A stretch of 64,000 bases of DNA from Rattus norvegicus (GCF_036323735.1 NC_086026.1:88229359-88293358); one strand, 5' to 3'; positions 48,039 through 59,520 are shown, numbered from the stretch's first letter. Numbers and translations: made by a program. The notes: generated by a model from the letters alone, not told the origin.

Positions 48039-48690
48039 GAAAAACCTTGCATGTAGTTTTTCTTTTCTTTCCTTTCCTTCTTTCTTTCATGAGACAGGGT
48101 CTCTCTGTGTTCTGGGACTCATTACTGTAAACAAGGCTTGCCTAAGACTCACAGAGATCTGCCTGCCTCTGCCTTACGAGTGTTGGGATTAAAGGCAAGA
48201 ACTACCATTGTCTGTCTGTAGTTAGATAAAGTCCAGGGGGACCTGTGCCTGAGCAAAGAAATCAACCTTAGAGGCAAGGTGGGTCAGTGGCAGAGCCTTT
48301 TGTAAGATTGGCTACACTGGGTTAGAAATAAAAATAAATGACCAGAAAGGCCCATAAAACAGCACTTGTGGTAACAGGTCTGCTAATATGATTCCTCTTA
48401 TTAGAGAACTTTGTTAACCTCGTCTCTGGATCTATCAGGAGCTTAAAAGAGAAAACTTTGTATTGGGGCATGGTGGGGGCACAGTGGGACACAGTGTGGC
48501 ATGGAGGGGCACACCTTTAACCCCAGCAATAGCGAGGTGAAGAGAGAGGAAGGTCGGGAGGATCAAGAGTGTAAGGCAAGCCTTGGCTACCTATCAAGTT
48601 TGAGGTTAGCCTGGGCTCCCTAATATCCTATTTTAAACCAAGAAAGGAACAAATCATGTGTTGGGGGTGCGGCAGAGCCCTTGTGCAGTG

Positions 48691-48806
48691 TCCTGCATTC
48701 CAGGGTCCTGCATTCCAGGGTCCTGCATTCCAGGGTCCTGCATTCCAGGGTCCTGCATTCCAGTGTCCTGCATTCCAGGGTCCTGCATTCCAGGGTCCTG
48801 CATTCC
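48691..48806 (+). repeat. 15-bp minisatellite, 8 units
   Basis: Tandem TCCTGCATTCCAGGG units begin at 48691, 48706, 48721, 48736, 48751, 48766, 48781 and 48796. The fifth ends in GTG and the last is partial. Because 15 is a multiple of three, it is open in frame (repeating FQGPA), but it lies in an Slc17a5 intron and is not coding. Confidence 0.95.
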
Positions 48807-49601
48807 TTCAGTCTCTAGCATCTAAAAAGCTACTTCCTGTGACAAAACTGAATTTAAAAAATTTAAAATTTATATTTGTGTGCGTGTGCGTGTGTGTGTG
48901 TGTGTGTGCATGCACATGTGTGTGTACGCCACATCATGCTAGCTTGGGTCAGAGGGCAACTTTTGGGACTTGGTTCTCTCTTTCTACCATGTGTGTTTCA
49001 GGGCTCAAATTCAGGTCACCATGCTTAGTGGCAAGCTTTTTACCCATGGAACCATTTCTTTTCTTCTTTCTCTCCTTCCTTCCTTCCTTCTTTTCTTTTC
49101 TTTTTTTTTTTTTTTTTTTGAGACAGGGTTTCTCTGTAGCTCTGTAGCAAGCTGGCCTTATCCGCCCACTCTGCCTCTTGTGTGCTGGGATCAGAGACAT
49201 GCGCCATCACCGCCCAGTGCTACAGAACAATTTCAACAGTTTTCTTAATTAAAAAATTTGAAAATTATATAGACAAGAAAAAAAATTAAGAAAGTAAAAG
49301 TCTATAATTCTTTCATTTAGAGATAACCATCTAATTAGCACCTTGGTAAATATACTCATTACTGGTGTGTGCTTATATTTCCAAGTATGTAATTAGACAT
49401 GAGATCACATTAAATATACAATTTCGCAACTCACTTGTTTCACTAATTACATATTTGCTGACATGTAAATCTTCACACATTGTCCTAGTACTCATGTTAG
49501 GTCTACTCTATACATTGGCAGACAGACTTTTTAATAAGCTGGGGAAACTTTCTCAAATGCAGAGATTTATTTTAAGGGTAAATCTTAGGGAATCAGATAT
49601 T

Positions 49602-49708
49602 CTTTTTGTTGTTGTTTTTCCTGTTTTAAAAATTTTCCATTTATTGATTATTGATTGATTCACTTTACACCCTGATTGTAGTCCTCCCTCTCACACAGCC
49701 CCTCCCCT
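49602..49708 (-). mobile_element. Short L1 3' end fragment
   Basis: About 107 bp resembling an L1 3' end, flanked by a perfect 13-bp duplication GGAATCAGATATT at 49589-49601 and 49709-49721. It lies in intron 9. Confidence 0.7.
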
Positions 49709-50111
49709 GGAATCAGATATTTTCATCAATGCTTCGATACAAACCTTAATCCCAGCACTTGGAGGGCAGAGGCAGGAGGATCTCTGAGTTTAAGGCTAGC
49801 CTGGTCTACATAGAAAATCCCAGGATTCTGTCACAAAAAACCCCCCAAAACCTAAAACCCTAAACCAATTGTGTCCTGTTGTTCAATATGCTGTATTTAA
49901 GAAACGTAGACTAAAGAAGGCTGGACAAGGCCTTCCTGGATTTCTGTCCTATGAAGAACTAAGGATTCGTAGTGACTGAAGAGCCTACTATAAGTAGGAA
50001 CACAAATATGCCTGCTAGCTCCACCATTCATGGTATGTGACCCTGGGCCAGTGGACAGCAGACTGTTTACTGTCTCATGTAGACAGCTGTTCCCATATAT
50101 GGCACCAGATT

Positions 50112-50490
50112 TTTTTAAAAAAGGATTTATGGTTTTATGTATATAGTCTCTTTGTCCACATGTTTGTCTGCAGACCAGAAGAGGGCATCAGATTATGAAC
50201 TGACATGTGGGTGCGGGAAATTTATTTAACTCAGAAGCTCTGGAAGAGTGGCCAGTGCTCTTTTTTTTTTTTTTTTAATTTTTAACGTGTTTTATGTATG
50301 TGAGTACATTGTAGCTGTCAGACACACCAGAAGAGGGCATCGGATCCCATTACAGATGGTTGTGAGCCACCATGTGGTTGCTGGGAGTTGAACTCAGGAC
50401 CTCTGGAAGAGCAGTCAGTGCTCTTAACCGCTGAGCCATCTCTCCAGCCCCCTGGCCAGTGCTCTTAACTGCTGAGCTCTCTACCTCTTA
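50112..50490 (-). mobile_element. B2 SINE nested in an older B2
   Basis: The inner B2 (50261-50452, minus) is flanked by TGGCCAGTGCTC at 50249-50260 and 50453-50464. This duplicates part of an older, more diverged B2 that continues on both sides (50112-50260 and 50465-50490). Confidence 0.85.
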
Positions 50491-50838
50491 CTCCACCAGA
50501 TTTTACTTAAAAAAAAAAAATTCCTTTCAAGTGACTCAGGGGACATAGCTTAGTTGGTACAAAGCTTAGCTAGCATGTCAAAGCACTGGGCTTGATTACT
50601 AGCACCTCATTAATCTGAGTTTGGGCTAACGAGATCAACCACCACCAGGACTAAGATGACCACCACATAATACACATATGAAAAACATAATCTATCAATA
50701 TATAACTTGCTGAATTTTCCCAAAGTGAAACCATGTATCTAGTACTTCATCAATAAAGTTTACTGCTATAAACGTTTTCCTCTTATTATTTTGAGCAGAG
50801 CAAATGCATTTTATTATTTTAAAATATATATTTTAAAA

Positions 50839-50880
<42 letters not shown>

Positions 50881-52947
50881 TGTATGAGTTTGTGTGTTCC
50901 ACATGTGTACAGGTGCCTGATGTGGGACAGAATGTCTTGACTCCTCTGGAACTAATCTCAGCTGGTTGTGAACCTCCTGATGTGGGTGAAGGGAACTGAT
51001 TCTGGGTCTGATGTAAGAGCAGTAAGTGTATATGAAAATGTGAGGGAGACTTCTGGATGGGAACAGTTCCAGGGATACCCTATTACTGTATTCTTTTTGA
51101 AAAGTTAATCTATATTTTATATGAATGTTTTGCCTGCATGTGTATCTACTATGTGTCCATGAGGTCAGAAGTGGGAGTCAGATCCCCAGGAACGGTAGTT
51201 ATGGATGGTTCTTTGAAGTGAATCCAGGTCCTTTGCAGAACAAGCATTCTTAACCACTGAGCCAGGCCTCAAGCCCTCTCATTATTAAATTCTGAGGCAG
51301 ATGAGGCTGGCTGGGAACTCTCCATTTCTGTTTCTGCCTCTTGAGTGCTGGGGTTACAGGTGTATATCATCATACACAGCCATAAACATTTTTTTTGATT
51401 ACATAGGCTGCTGACTAACTACCAACTGTTGTATGAAGCAGTTCATTCTATAAACGATTCTCTTTCTCTACTGAGGTTACATGTGTTTTTTTCTCTGGCT
51501 TTTACAGATTCCCCTGATGATGTATTATTTAATGTAATCCTGTGTCCCTCCCAGGTACATGATCTACAGTCTGGATTTTAGAGGGCTCCTTGAATTAAGT
51601 TCGATGCTTTGTTAAAGAAATAAAGGAAGGTGGAGGGTTTCAGCTAATTGTGGTTCCCCCAAGATGGCCTGTGAGCACATTTTCATGATGTTCACCTATA
51701 CAGCTGCAAAGTCCTGCAGGAGCTCCAGTGATTTACATAGGTGACCACGAGGACTGGAGAGCAAATTCCTGGCCCAAATGAAAGAAATGTTTCAGTAGTT
51801 CATGCAGTCCTACTGTGAGAAGCTGCAACTTCTACTAGGACCCTTGGCATTTAGGCTGTCAGCTACTGATCTGAAATAGCTTTCTTATTTTAAATGGAAA
51901 GACTCCTTAATAGTAATAGTAATAGTAATAATAATAGCAATAATAATAAAAATTCTGCTGTGCCTTTTTTCAGACATCTACAAACATCCATATTTTTACA
52001 CTTGCAGCCCATATACAAACCATATAATAACCAAGCCAAGATCTTTTTGGCTCGTTCCCCTCAGGGAGTACAGCTTAAATTAACCAAGCTTGGCAGGACC
52101 TCTCTCCTTCTCTTTTTTTAAACCATTAGCACCTTGGCAGGAGGAGGAACCAGCTGCAATGCTGCCAGGGCTTTCCACTGACAGATCGTAAGTACAGACG
52201 GACGCTGTGAAATCCTAAATGTCAGCACCAAGACGCCCATTCAAGTATTATACTCCCCTTGGCCAGGAAGTGCCATTGAAGACGGACGCCTACAGGTGAG
52301 AAAACACGCTGCACAGATTCAGTCAGTATTTTCTGGTACTAGAGTGTGAGATGCTTGTGGACATAGCAACTGAGAAATCTGTAAGTTCCCGGCACCATAA
52401 CTAACCATAGGTAAATCGTGGTTTCATCCACAGCGGTGCATATCTGTCATCCCAGCAAGCAGGGTGTGGAGGTGGGGGACTGATACAAGTTTGAGGCTAG
52501 CCTGTTTTAAAATTGAAGGACTTGGATAATACCATCATGCACACATTTCATGTTAACAGGAATACTGCCTGTCTATTGGGAAAACTATGAGTGGTTTATA
52601 AGCACTTTGCTGGGCTGCCGTGAGGATGAGAATTAGAATCTCAGTGTCCATGAGATAAGACATGCAAGGCATCCCTGAAAATGCCGATAACTCCAGCCTC
52701 ACAGAGAATGGATAAAGCAAGACTGCTTGGGGGTTTGCTGGCTTTGAGCCTAGCCAAGATCGGGGCTCAAGGCTCAAAAGATCCAGGGGAAGTGGAACAG
52801 TGTCCCCTGGTGCTCTCTGGCCTCTGGATGCCCTCGGGCTCACCCGTAGCACCTTTGTAGAGGAGGAGCACAGAAGAACTGGAGCCCATTACTTTCTTCT
52901 TCCTTCTCTATGGCTAAGGGATAGAGTGTGTGTAAAGTGCTAGGTTC

Positions 52948-52950
<3 letters not shown>

Positions 52951-53033
<83 letters not shown>
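52951..53033 (+). repeat. (CT)n(TA)n in intron 9
   Basis: About 49 bp of CT followed by about 33 bp of TA. Confidence 0.95.
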
Positions 53034-53038
<5 letters not shown>

Positions 53039-53288
53039 CACTGGCTTTCTTTTGTGAGCATATCGACATGCTTGGGTTAGGTTTCTTTTATCTTAAAACA
53101 AAACAATACAATGTTTTTCTCATAATACATGTCCCAGAACTAGATGGAATATGAGGTTCATTTGCTTAAGCCTCTTTTGTTATATGACATTGACATAACA
53201 GGACACCTCTCCTATAAATTCCTGTTTAGAATACTAGCCCTTTGCGCTGTTTTGTGGCGCTGGGAACCAACAACCCTAGGATTCATTC

Positions 53289-53397
53289 TTTTTTTTTTTT
53301 TTTTTTTTTGGTTCTTTTTTTCGGAGCTGGGGACCGAACCCAGGGCCTTGCGCTTCCTAGGTAAGCGCTCTACCACTGAGCTAAATCCCCAGCCCCC
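53289..53397 (-). mobile_element. ID SINE with target duplication
   Basis: Minus-strand ID in intron 9. Flanks CCTAGGATTCATTCTT on both sides. Confidence 0.95.
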
Positions 53398-54183
53398 CTA
53401 GGATTCATTCTTAGTGAGGAAAATGTTCCACCACTTAATTATGTCCCCGACCTCTACATATACTCTTTCTTTTCTTCATTTCTTTTCCTTTTGCTTTTTC
53501 CCCCTTTGAGACAGGGCTTCTCTGTGTAGCGTTGGCTGTCCTGAAACTCATTCTGTAGAACAGGCTGACCTTGAACTCAAGGATCTACCTGCCTCTGCTT
53601 CTTGCCGGCTGTGACTAAAAGTGTGTGCCACCACACCCAGCTGATACACAATTCCTTTTGCTTGGCTAACTTCTTTGCACTGTTTCTTCAGACTTCTGTG
53701 TTATTTAAATGTCCCAGCCATGGTTTTTCTGCTTTTATGAAACAGGCTTACACTCTGTAGGCCAGGCTGGTTCCAACCTGTCATCCTTTTGAATACTAGG
53801 ATTATGGACATGTTCCACTAAGCCCCGGAACATTGCAGGTGCAATGGCTGCAAACGGTAGTGTGTACACCGACCTGCACTTAACAACGGCTCAAGTGGCA
53901 AGTTTTACGTTATCTATGTCTTTTTTTTTTTAAGATTTATTTATTTATTATATATGAGTACACTGTAGCTGTCTTCAGACATACCGGAAGAGGGCATCAG
54001 ATCCCATTACAGATGGTTGTGAGCCACCATGTGGTTGCTGGGATTTGAACTCAGGACCTCTGGAAGAGCAGTCAGTGCTCTTAACCGCTGAGCCATCTCT
54101 CCAGCCCCGTTATCTATGTCTTACTATGACTATAAGAAAAGAGACTGTAGCCATTCCCAGCACACCTCTGGGCTTGTACTCAC

Positions 54184-54331
54184 GAAGGGGCGATATCCAG
54201 ATGGTTGATGCTAAATCCAGAAGAGGCGAAGCCTCCCAGCGTCGTGGATATGGTTAGGAATGCAACAGCCAAAGAATAGTCACAGCCTATAAATCCAGCC
54301 GCGACTAGGAAAACTGCAGGGCCAACCATTC
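54184..54331 (-). CDS. Slc17a5: Sialin exon 9 (partial CDS)
   Basis: This 148-bp exon starts with two bases that finish Gly371, continues with 48 codons ([20 protein letters not shown] through HLDIAP) and ends with two bases of a split Ser. It covers the rest of TM9 and TM10 with the glycine- and serine-rich stretch [11 protein letters not shown]. Gly409 of the human numbering, a reported disease position, is present. The donor is TTC|GTGAGT and the acceptor CTCCAG|GAATGG. An open frame also runs a little past both ends into intron sequence, but the splice signals and homology stop at these bases. Confidence 0.95.
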
Positions 54332-57318
54332 CTGGAGTTATAGAGGTGTAAGAGAAAAAGAAGCGCCATTTATGGTAGTTGCTCAATTTAAAACCCCGAA
54401 CTGGACAGTGCTGCCACCTACTGTACAAACACTGAACTGCCTGGAAGACTAAAGTGTCTTCTCACTAGAGAGCCTGGCAGGAAACGGGATATAACTCATG
54501 TAATCAGAAAAGGAAACCCTCCCAGTGCTGTGCTCTTCAATCTGCATGTGATAGGAACTCAGTCGGCATCTACAGAGCTCACCACCAAGGACACAAAGAC
54601 TGAAATCAGAGTGGAAGGGAGAAGCAACAGATGATACAGACTGTGACTAAAGGGCCTATCATTAAAATAAATAAATTATACAATGAACTCGATTGGGGGC
54701 TGGAGATGCCTCAGTAGCTAAGAGTGCTTCCTGCTCTTCCAGAGGACTCATGGGTGGTTGGGTGGCTCACAACCATCTGTCATCCCAGCTCCAGGATGGT
54801 CCGTTGGCTTTTGCAATGGCCCTGCATGCATGCACGAGAGCACACAGACAGACAGACATACAAATCTTACAAAAATAATAAACTTTGTTGGATGTAGTTA
54901 GAAATCTGATCCATCTTGGTTCTAGGAGTTGATAACAAAATGCATATTATTACACACAGCAGGTCCATGGGAGAAAAAAGATCAGATTGAACCCAAAGGG
55001 AAATTATTTCCTTTACAGATGATCAAAGTCAGAGTAGTAGCAACTCCTGGTGTGGGCTCAGCAGGTGTCTGAAGAATTTCCCTAGAATGGGTCTTTTCAC
55101 CATACAGTTTTAAAAAATGGGTGTCATGGTTTGCCCTGGAGTTATCTGTATTTTGATGCTAATTCCACTGCCCCAAGGACAGCTGCCTAGTCACTACTCA
55201 GGACTCACCAGAACCTTCTCTCCATTGAATCTGTAAAATACAGGTGAAGGGCAGGTACAGAATAGAAGGAGGCCTGTCATTGGAGGAGAAGGAAGGATGG
55301 GCAGGAGAGAAGTTAGAAGGAAGAGGAGGAGACTGGAAAGGAAAGGAGGAAGAGACCGGAGGGAGAGAGAGAAGCCGTGGCAGGACAATATGGCGGGTGA
55401 CATTAAGATTCTACGCTGTACCTTTACAGGTTGTCACGAATGTTCTTAAGGGATGGATATGTATTGGGCTTTGTATGTTTAGGTGGGCAAGTATATCTTA
55501 CCAATTGGGTCAAAGGTTATTGTGTTGTGTGTTCTTTTATGTGTATATTTAAGTGTAAGGGAGTGTGGGGTGGCCGGTCTGGATCGCCACAGAATTGGAA
55601 TGCATGCTTCTGGCAAGATAGCCAGCAGATATCTTGGGGCACTGGGCTGCTGGATCTAGAGCGCGATAAAAGACAGCATTTTATTTTTTATATTATTACA
55701 ACAACACATGGGTGTTTTACTTGTGTGTGTATGTCTGTGCACCACATGTCTGTCCAGTGCCTGTGGAGCTAGAGGAGGGCCTCATATTCCATGGAACTGT
55801 AGTCACAGACAGTCGTAAACTGCTGTGTGGGTTCTGGGAACTGAAGCTGTGTTCTCTGTGAGAGCAGCCAGTTCTCTTAATGGCTGAGCCCCAAATTTAC
55901 ATTTATTTACTTAGACAGACTCTTACTATGTAGTTCTGGTGTACAACTTATTATATAGAGCAGGCTGGCCTGTCATAGAGGCCTGCCTGCCTCTGCCTCC
56001 CAAGAACTGGAATTAGGGGAATATACCGGCGTGCACTGATGAAATTTACTTAGAGCGTGTTTTTATCATGTCTGTTCGATGTACTCCCTGGCACCTGGAG
56101 AGGCCAGACAAAGGTGTCAGGCGCTCTGTAGGTGGGGTTCCAGGCAGTGGTGGTTGTGGGAAGCGAAGTCAGGGTCCATCTGTGAACAAGGTAAAGGTTT
56201 ATTCTCTTTTGCTGCCTTCTTGCTCTCCACTCCGGTTTTTGGTACAGAGCCCTCATGCCTCTGGGATTTCTGGAGTGACTAGGATTGTCTTTTGTTTGCT
56301 AATAAGATGACTGGTGACACGGGGACCAGTGGCCTTAGAGAGTGCATTTGTCCCAGTATTTTGAGACATCATCTGAGGGGCCCAACCTGGCCTCAAACTA
56401 GTTATGTACCAGAAGACCCTGAATCTCTGATGCTCCTGGCTCTACTCTCAAGTGCCGGGATCTTAGGGATGTGTCTGTCACCAGGCCTGGCTCTCAGTTT
56501 CTCTGTCTTTTTGAGATGGAGTCTCATTATGTTGCCCAGTCTGGCTGGAACTCCTGGCCTCAGGTTCCCCAGCATCGGGACTACAGTATGTGTGCACATT
56601 GTTAACTGGTACCAGTCTCTGAGGGGGCGATGGTTGAATGGGCCTGAAGGTTGAGTGGACCGCAATGACCAATGATTTACTCAGTCCTGCTGGCATAATG
56701 AAGCCCCCTCAGAATCTCAAAAGGACAAGGTTTGGCTTGGGTGTGGTGGTCCAGGTCTGTAATCCCAGCTCTTGACAGTCGGAGTAGGGAGTGTGTGAGT
56801 TGAAGCCAAACCCAGGTAGCACAGCATGGAGAATCTGTCTTAGAAGCAAGCATCTATACTGCCAACTAACCAAGTAACCATGCTTGTACCTTCAGTACTC
56901 AGGGCAGTGATGAGATCTAGGTGAGCTTCCCAGCAGCAGAACTCCTGGTGGTGCCATTTTTCTATCTGGCTATTTATCCCCTTGTAACATCCTCTATAAC
57001 AAGTGAGTAGTCAGAAATAAAGTGTGTGCCCTGACTTCTGTGAGTCAGTCTAGCAAATGAGTGGAGCTGGAGGACAGGCCATGGGAGCCTAATTAATAGT
57101 TAAGCCAGTTAAACGTGTAGGTCACAGCCTGGTTCATGTGACTAGACTCTAAGGTGGGAGAGGCTAGTCTTGTGAGACTTAGCTGTTTCACCCAGCTTGT
57201 GTGCTTCGAAACTGGTTGCGTGTGGGGAAAGCTCCCATTTTTGTGATCAGAGGCAAAGGATTTAGAGTGCTATGTGGATGACTGGGAAACAAAACAAAAG
57301 TTGGCTCATCTCACTTAC
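54332..57318 (-). other. Slc17a5 intron 8
   Basis: About 3 kb. It contains a B2/B3 at about 54695-54890 (+), an old B2/B3 at about 55695-55890 (-), B1 copies at about 55910-56035 (-), 56350-56475 (-), 56500-56590 (-) and 56730-56850 (+), and a purine-rich stretch at 55260-55380. About 54900-55690 and 56860-57300 look unique. Confidence 0.7.
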
Positions 57319-57451
57319 CTATGAGGGAAAAAATTCTCCGAACGCTTATGGTTGAAAAATTCCACTTGACTCTTAAATAATCAGCGGCTTGACCACAGAC
57401 AATCATGCATAACCAACAGCCAAAATAGGGCAATGCAGATAAAAACCCGTT
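57319..57451 (-). CDS. Slc17a5: Sialin exon 8 (partial CDS)
   Basis: This 133-bp exon carries 44 codons plus the first base of a split Gly (human residue 371), so residues 327-370 are encoded whole. The translation starts NGFLSALPYFGCWLCM and ends SVRRIFSLI. It supplies TM8, the QAAD motif of the cytosolic TM8-9 loop and the start of TM9. Gly328 and Pro334, altered in human sialic acid storage disease (G328E, P334R, from general knowledge), are intact. The acceptor is TTCCAG|AACGGG and the donor ATAG|GTAAGT. Rat-specific changes cluster in TM8 and the loop (Cys-Trp-Leu-Cys, Asp-Tyr-Leu-Arg-Val-Lys). Confidence 0.95.
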
Positions 57452-57676
57452 CTGGAAGAGGGAAGGAGATTCGGGATTAAGTATGGTAGAACATATGGGC
57501 TGCAGCCAACCCTGACCACTTGAAAACAGCAGACATAGTGGAGCAACGTGCTGATGTCCATATGTCACACATATATGATTAGCATTTGCAGTGATCATGG
57601 GACAGCCTGACTCATCCCTGTAAGAGCCGGTCTCACGGGGAAACAGTGCAGCCTGCAGGTCTTCCTGAATGCTACC

Positions 57677-57831
57677 TTTTTTGTTTGTTTGTTTTGGCTT
57701 TTCAAGACAAGGTTTCTCTGTGTAGCCCTGACTGTCTTGGACCTCACTCTGCAGACCAGGCTGGCCTCAAACTCACAGAGATCCATGTATCCCCTGAGTG
57801 CTGGGATTAAAGGAATACGCCGCCACGCCTG
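57677..57831 (-). mobile_element. B1 SINE
   Basis: B1 in minus orientation: a T-rich tail at 57677-57695, then the inverted B1 body. Short similar flanks GCTACCTTTT and GCTACTTTAA suggest a target duplication that partly overlaps the hotspot described in the findings. Confidence 0.8.
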
Positions 57832-57850
57832 CTACTTTAAAGGTTTTTTT

Positions 57851-58627
57851 GTTTGTTTTTACAAGTCAGTTTTACTTAATGCAGGACTATCCAACAAAAA
57901 CATTGTTAGCCATCTGTGATCTGAATTTGGTGTATGAATTAAATTATGGTATACATTAAAAGCCATGAGACATTTGTTTTGTAATAAATAAGGCAGTAGA
58001 ATTACTCATGAGTAGCCTTTTTTTTTAAAAAAAAAGATTTATTTATTTATTATATATAAGTTCACTGTAGCTGTATAGATGCCCACACACTAGAAGAGGG
58101 CATCCGATCTCTTTACAGATGGTTGTGAGCCACCAAGTGGTTGCTGGGAATTGAACTCAGGACCCCTGGAAAAGCAGTCGGGTGCTCTTAACCACTGAGC
58201 CATCTCTCCAGCCCCATGAGTAGCCTTTTTAAGTTAAGCTATTAGGTCTGCCCTTTCTCCCTTCTTCTTAATTCCAGCGAAGATCATTTTTGTTCCAGGG
58301 ATGTACTTTTTGGGATCCTCCAAATACTCCCTCAGGGTATTCTCTTCCCAGGTAATAACTTTGTTCTTGTTGGCGTCTGTATAACAGACTCCAGCAGCCT
58401 GACCTATTCTCTGCCCAAACGGACCATGGAGATTTGGTCCAGTCTCATGCTTGCCTCTCTTTTCACAGTGTGACACACTTCTGAACAAAAATCTTCTTGC
58501 CTTTCTCAACATCACCATTTTAAATTCGTTTCGGGCTGGTCAACACCACAAACATTCAGACTCTTAGATAGACGTCCTGCTCTCTAGTCCAAGGACACGC
58601 TGGCCAGCGCCTATGTACCCGTGTCAG
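57851..58627 (-). pseudogene. Cycs-ps: Processed cytochrome c pseudogene, interrupted by a B2 SINE
   Basis: Read on the minus strand, this is a retrocopy of the somatic cytochrome c mRNA: 5' UTR (from about 58610), start codon at 58516-58518, coding part to about 58220, then the 3' UTR continuing left of the inserted B2 to an A-rich tail at about 57851-57860. Clear matches include GPNLHG, QAAG, YTDANKNK, KKYIPGTKMIFAGIKKKGER and ADLIA. It is dead: one base is lost at codon 2, eight bases are lost across the haem motif so CxxCH is gone (the two deletions together restore frame), and the Tyr after ADLIA is a stop. No introns are present. Flanking copies of TACTTTAAAGG (57833 and 58628) are its target-site duplication. 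It lies in intron 7 of Slc17a5, same strand. Confidence 0.93.
58023..58214 (-). mobile_element. B2 SINE inserted in the cytochrome c pseudogene
   Basis: This is a minus-strand B2-type SINE with its A-tail at the left. It is flanked by a perfect 16-bp duplication, CATGAGTAGCCTTTTT, at 58007-58022 and 58215-58230. It splits the last codons of the pseudogene from its 3' UTR, so it is younger than the retrocopy. Confidence 0.9.
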
Positions 58628-58650
58628 TACTTTAAAGGTTTTTTTTTTTT

Positions 58651-58828
58651 AAGATTTATTTATTTATTTAATGTATATGCACACTGTAGCTGTCTTCAGA
58701 CACACCAGAAGAGGGCATCGGATTTCATTACAGATGGTTGTGAGCCACCATGTGGTTGCTGGGATTTGAATTCAGGACCTCTGGAAGAGTAGTCAGTGCT
58801 CTCAACTACTGAGCCATCACTCCAGCCC
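58651..58828 (-). mobile_element. B2 SINE
   Basis: Full-length-looking B2 on the minus strand, flanked by ACTTTAAAGGTTTT (from 58629) and ACTTTAAAGTTTT (from 58829). It is the second insertion at the shared target site. Confidence 0.88.
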
Positions 58829-58844
58829 ACTTTAAAGTTTTTTT

Positions 58845-58953
58845 GTTTTTTTTTTTAATTTTATTTATTTTTTTTTATTAACTTGAGTATTTCTTATATA
58901 CATTTCGAGTGTTATTCCCTTTCCCGGTTTCCGGGCAAACATCCCCCTCCCCG
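58845..58953 (-). mobile_element. L1 3' end, strongly 5'-truncated
   Basis: A T-rich tail is followed by about 80 bp of the 3' terminus of a rat L1, minus sense, the same sequence as the longer copy at 59664. Flanks CTTTAAAGTTTT at 58831 and 58954 are the target duplication. Confidence 0.85.
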
Positions 58954-59184
58954 CTTTAAAGTTTTAAAATACAATTTTGCACGTTTCTCAGCCCTATTCT
59001 CTAAGCCCTTCTCTAAGCCCTGTTGTGAGCAAAGGCCATCTCATGAGTTTCATGAATATGTTGATTTTAAGGAAAAGGTCGGTTTGAACTGTGTTTTTAT
59101 GCAGCTACAGATTTATTTTCAAACCCTAGTCCCATAGAGTCTCAGGGTCTGTGTCTGTCTGTCTGTCTGTCTCTCTTTCTTGCA

Positions 59185-59191
<7 letters not shown>

Positions 59192-59232
<41 letters not shown>
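59192..59232 (+). repeat. (CA)n
   Basis: About 20 CA units preceded by (TGTC)n at 59152-59171. Confidence 0.95.
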
Positions 59233-59233
<1 letters not shown>

Positions 59234-59364
59234 CACGTGTGGTAGGAGAAAACTTAGTATAGCAAGCTGGACCCTGCTGGGTCTCTGTGAGTTCAAGGCT
59301 AGCATGGTCTATGGAGTGAGTTCCTGGACAGCCAGAAAACCCAGTCTTAAAAAATAAACAATAA

Positions 59365-59440
59365 GGGGTTGGGGATTTAGCTCAGTGGTTTAGGCCCTGG
59401 GTTCGGTCCCCAGCTCCGAAAAAAAGAAAAGAAAAAAAAA
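59365..59440 (+). mobile_element. Internally deleted ID SINE
   Basis: Lacks about 23 bases between A box (TAGCTCAGTGGT) and B box (GGTTCGGTCCC), the stretch that would correspond to the anticodon arm. Ends and A-tail are intact, with AACAATAA flanks. Confidence 0.9.
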
Positions 59441-59520
59441 CAATAAACAACAACAACAAAACAAAGAGAAAAAACAAACAACAAAAAAACCGAAAAGATT
59501 AGCACAGCAGAACACGATCG

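Larger units (their letters stand above)
47763..54183 (-). other. Slc17a5 intron 9
   Basis: A 6.4-kb repeat-rich intron. Besides elements listed separately, it holds B1 copies at about 48085-48220 (-), 48495-48640 (+), 49110-49220 (-), 49740-49845 (+), 51290-51385 (-), 52430-52500 (+), 53505-53645 (-) and 53730-53825 (-), B2/B3 at about 51100-51275 (-) and 53930-54108 (-), (GT)n at 50841-50878, and (CT)n(TA)n at 52951-53033. The section at about 51400-52420 has no repeat I recognise apart from an (AAT)-rich patch at 51905-51950. Confidence 0.75.

Noticed and set aside
48691..48806. Regular direct repeats that could suggest a CRISPR array
   Set aside because: Units are adjacent without spacers and the DNA is mammalian. 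It is a minisatellite.
58234..58518. 94-aa frame resembling functional cytochrome c
   Set aside because: The CxxCH haem site is deleted, the N-terminus is frameshifted, a stop precedes the end and no introns are present. It is a processed pseudogene.
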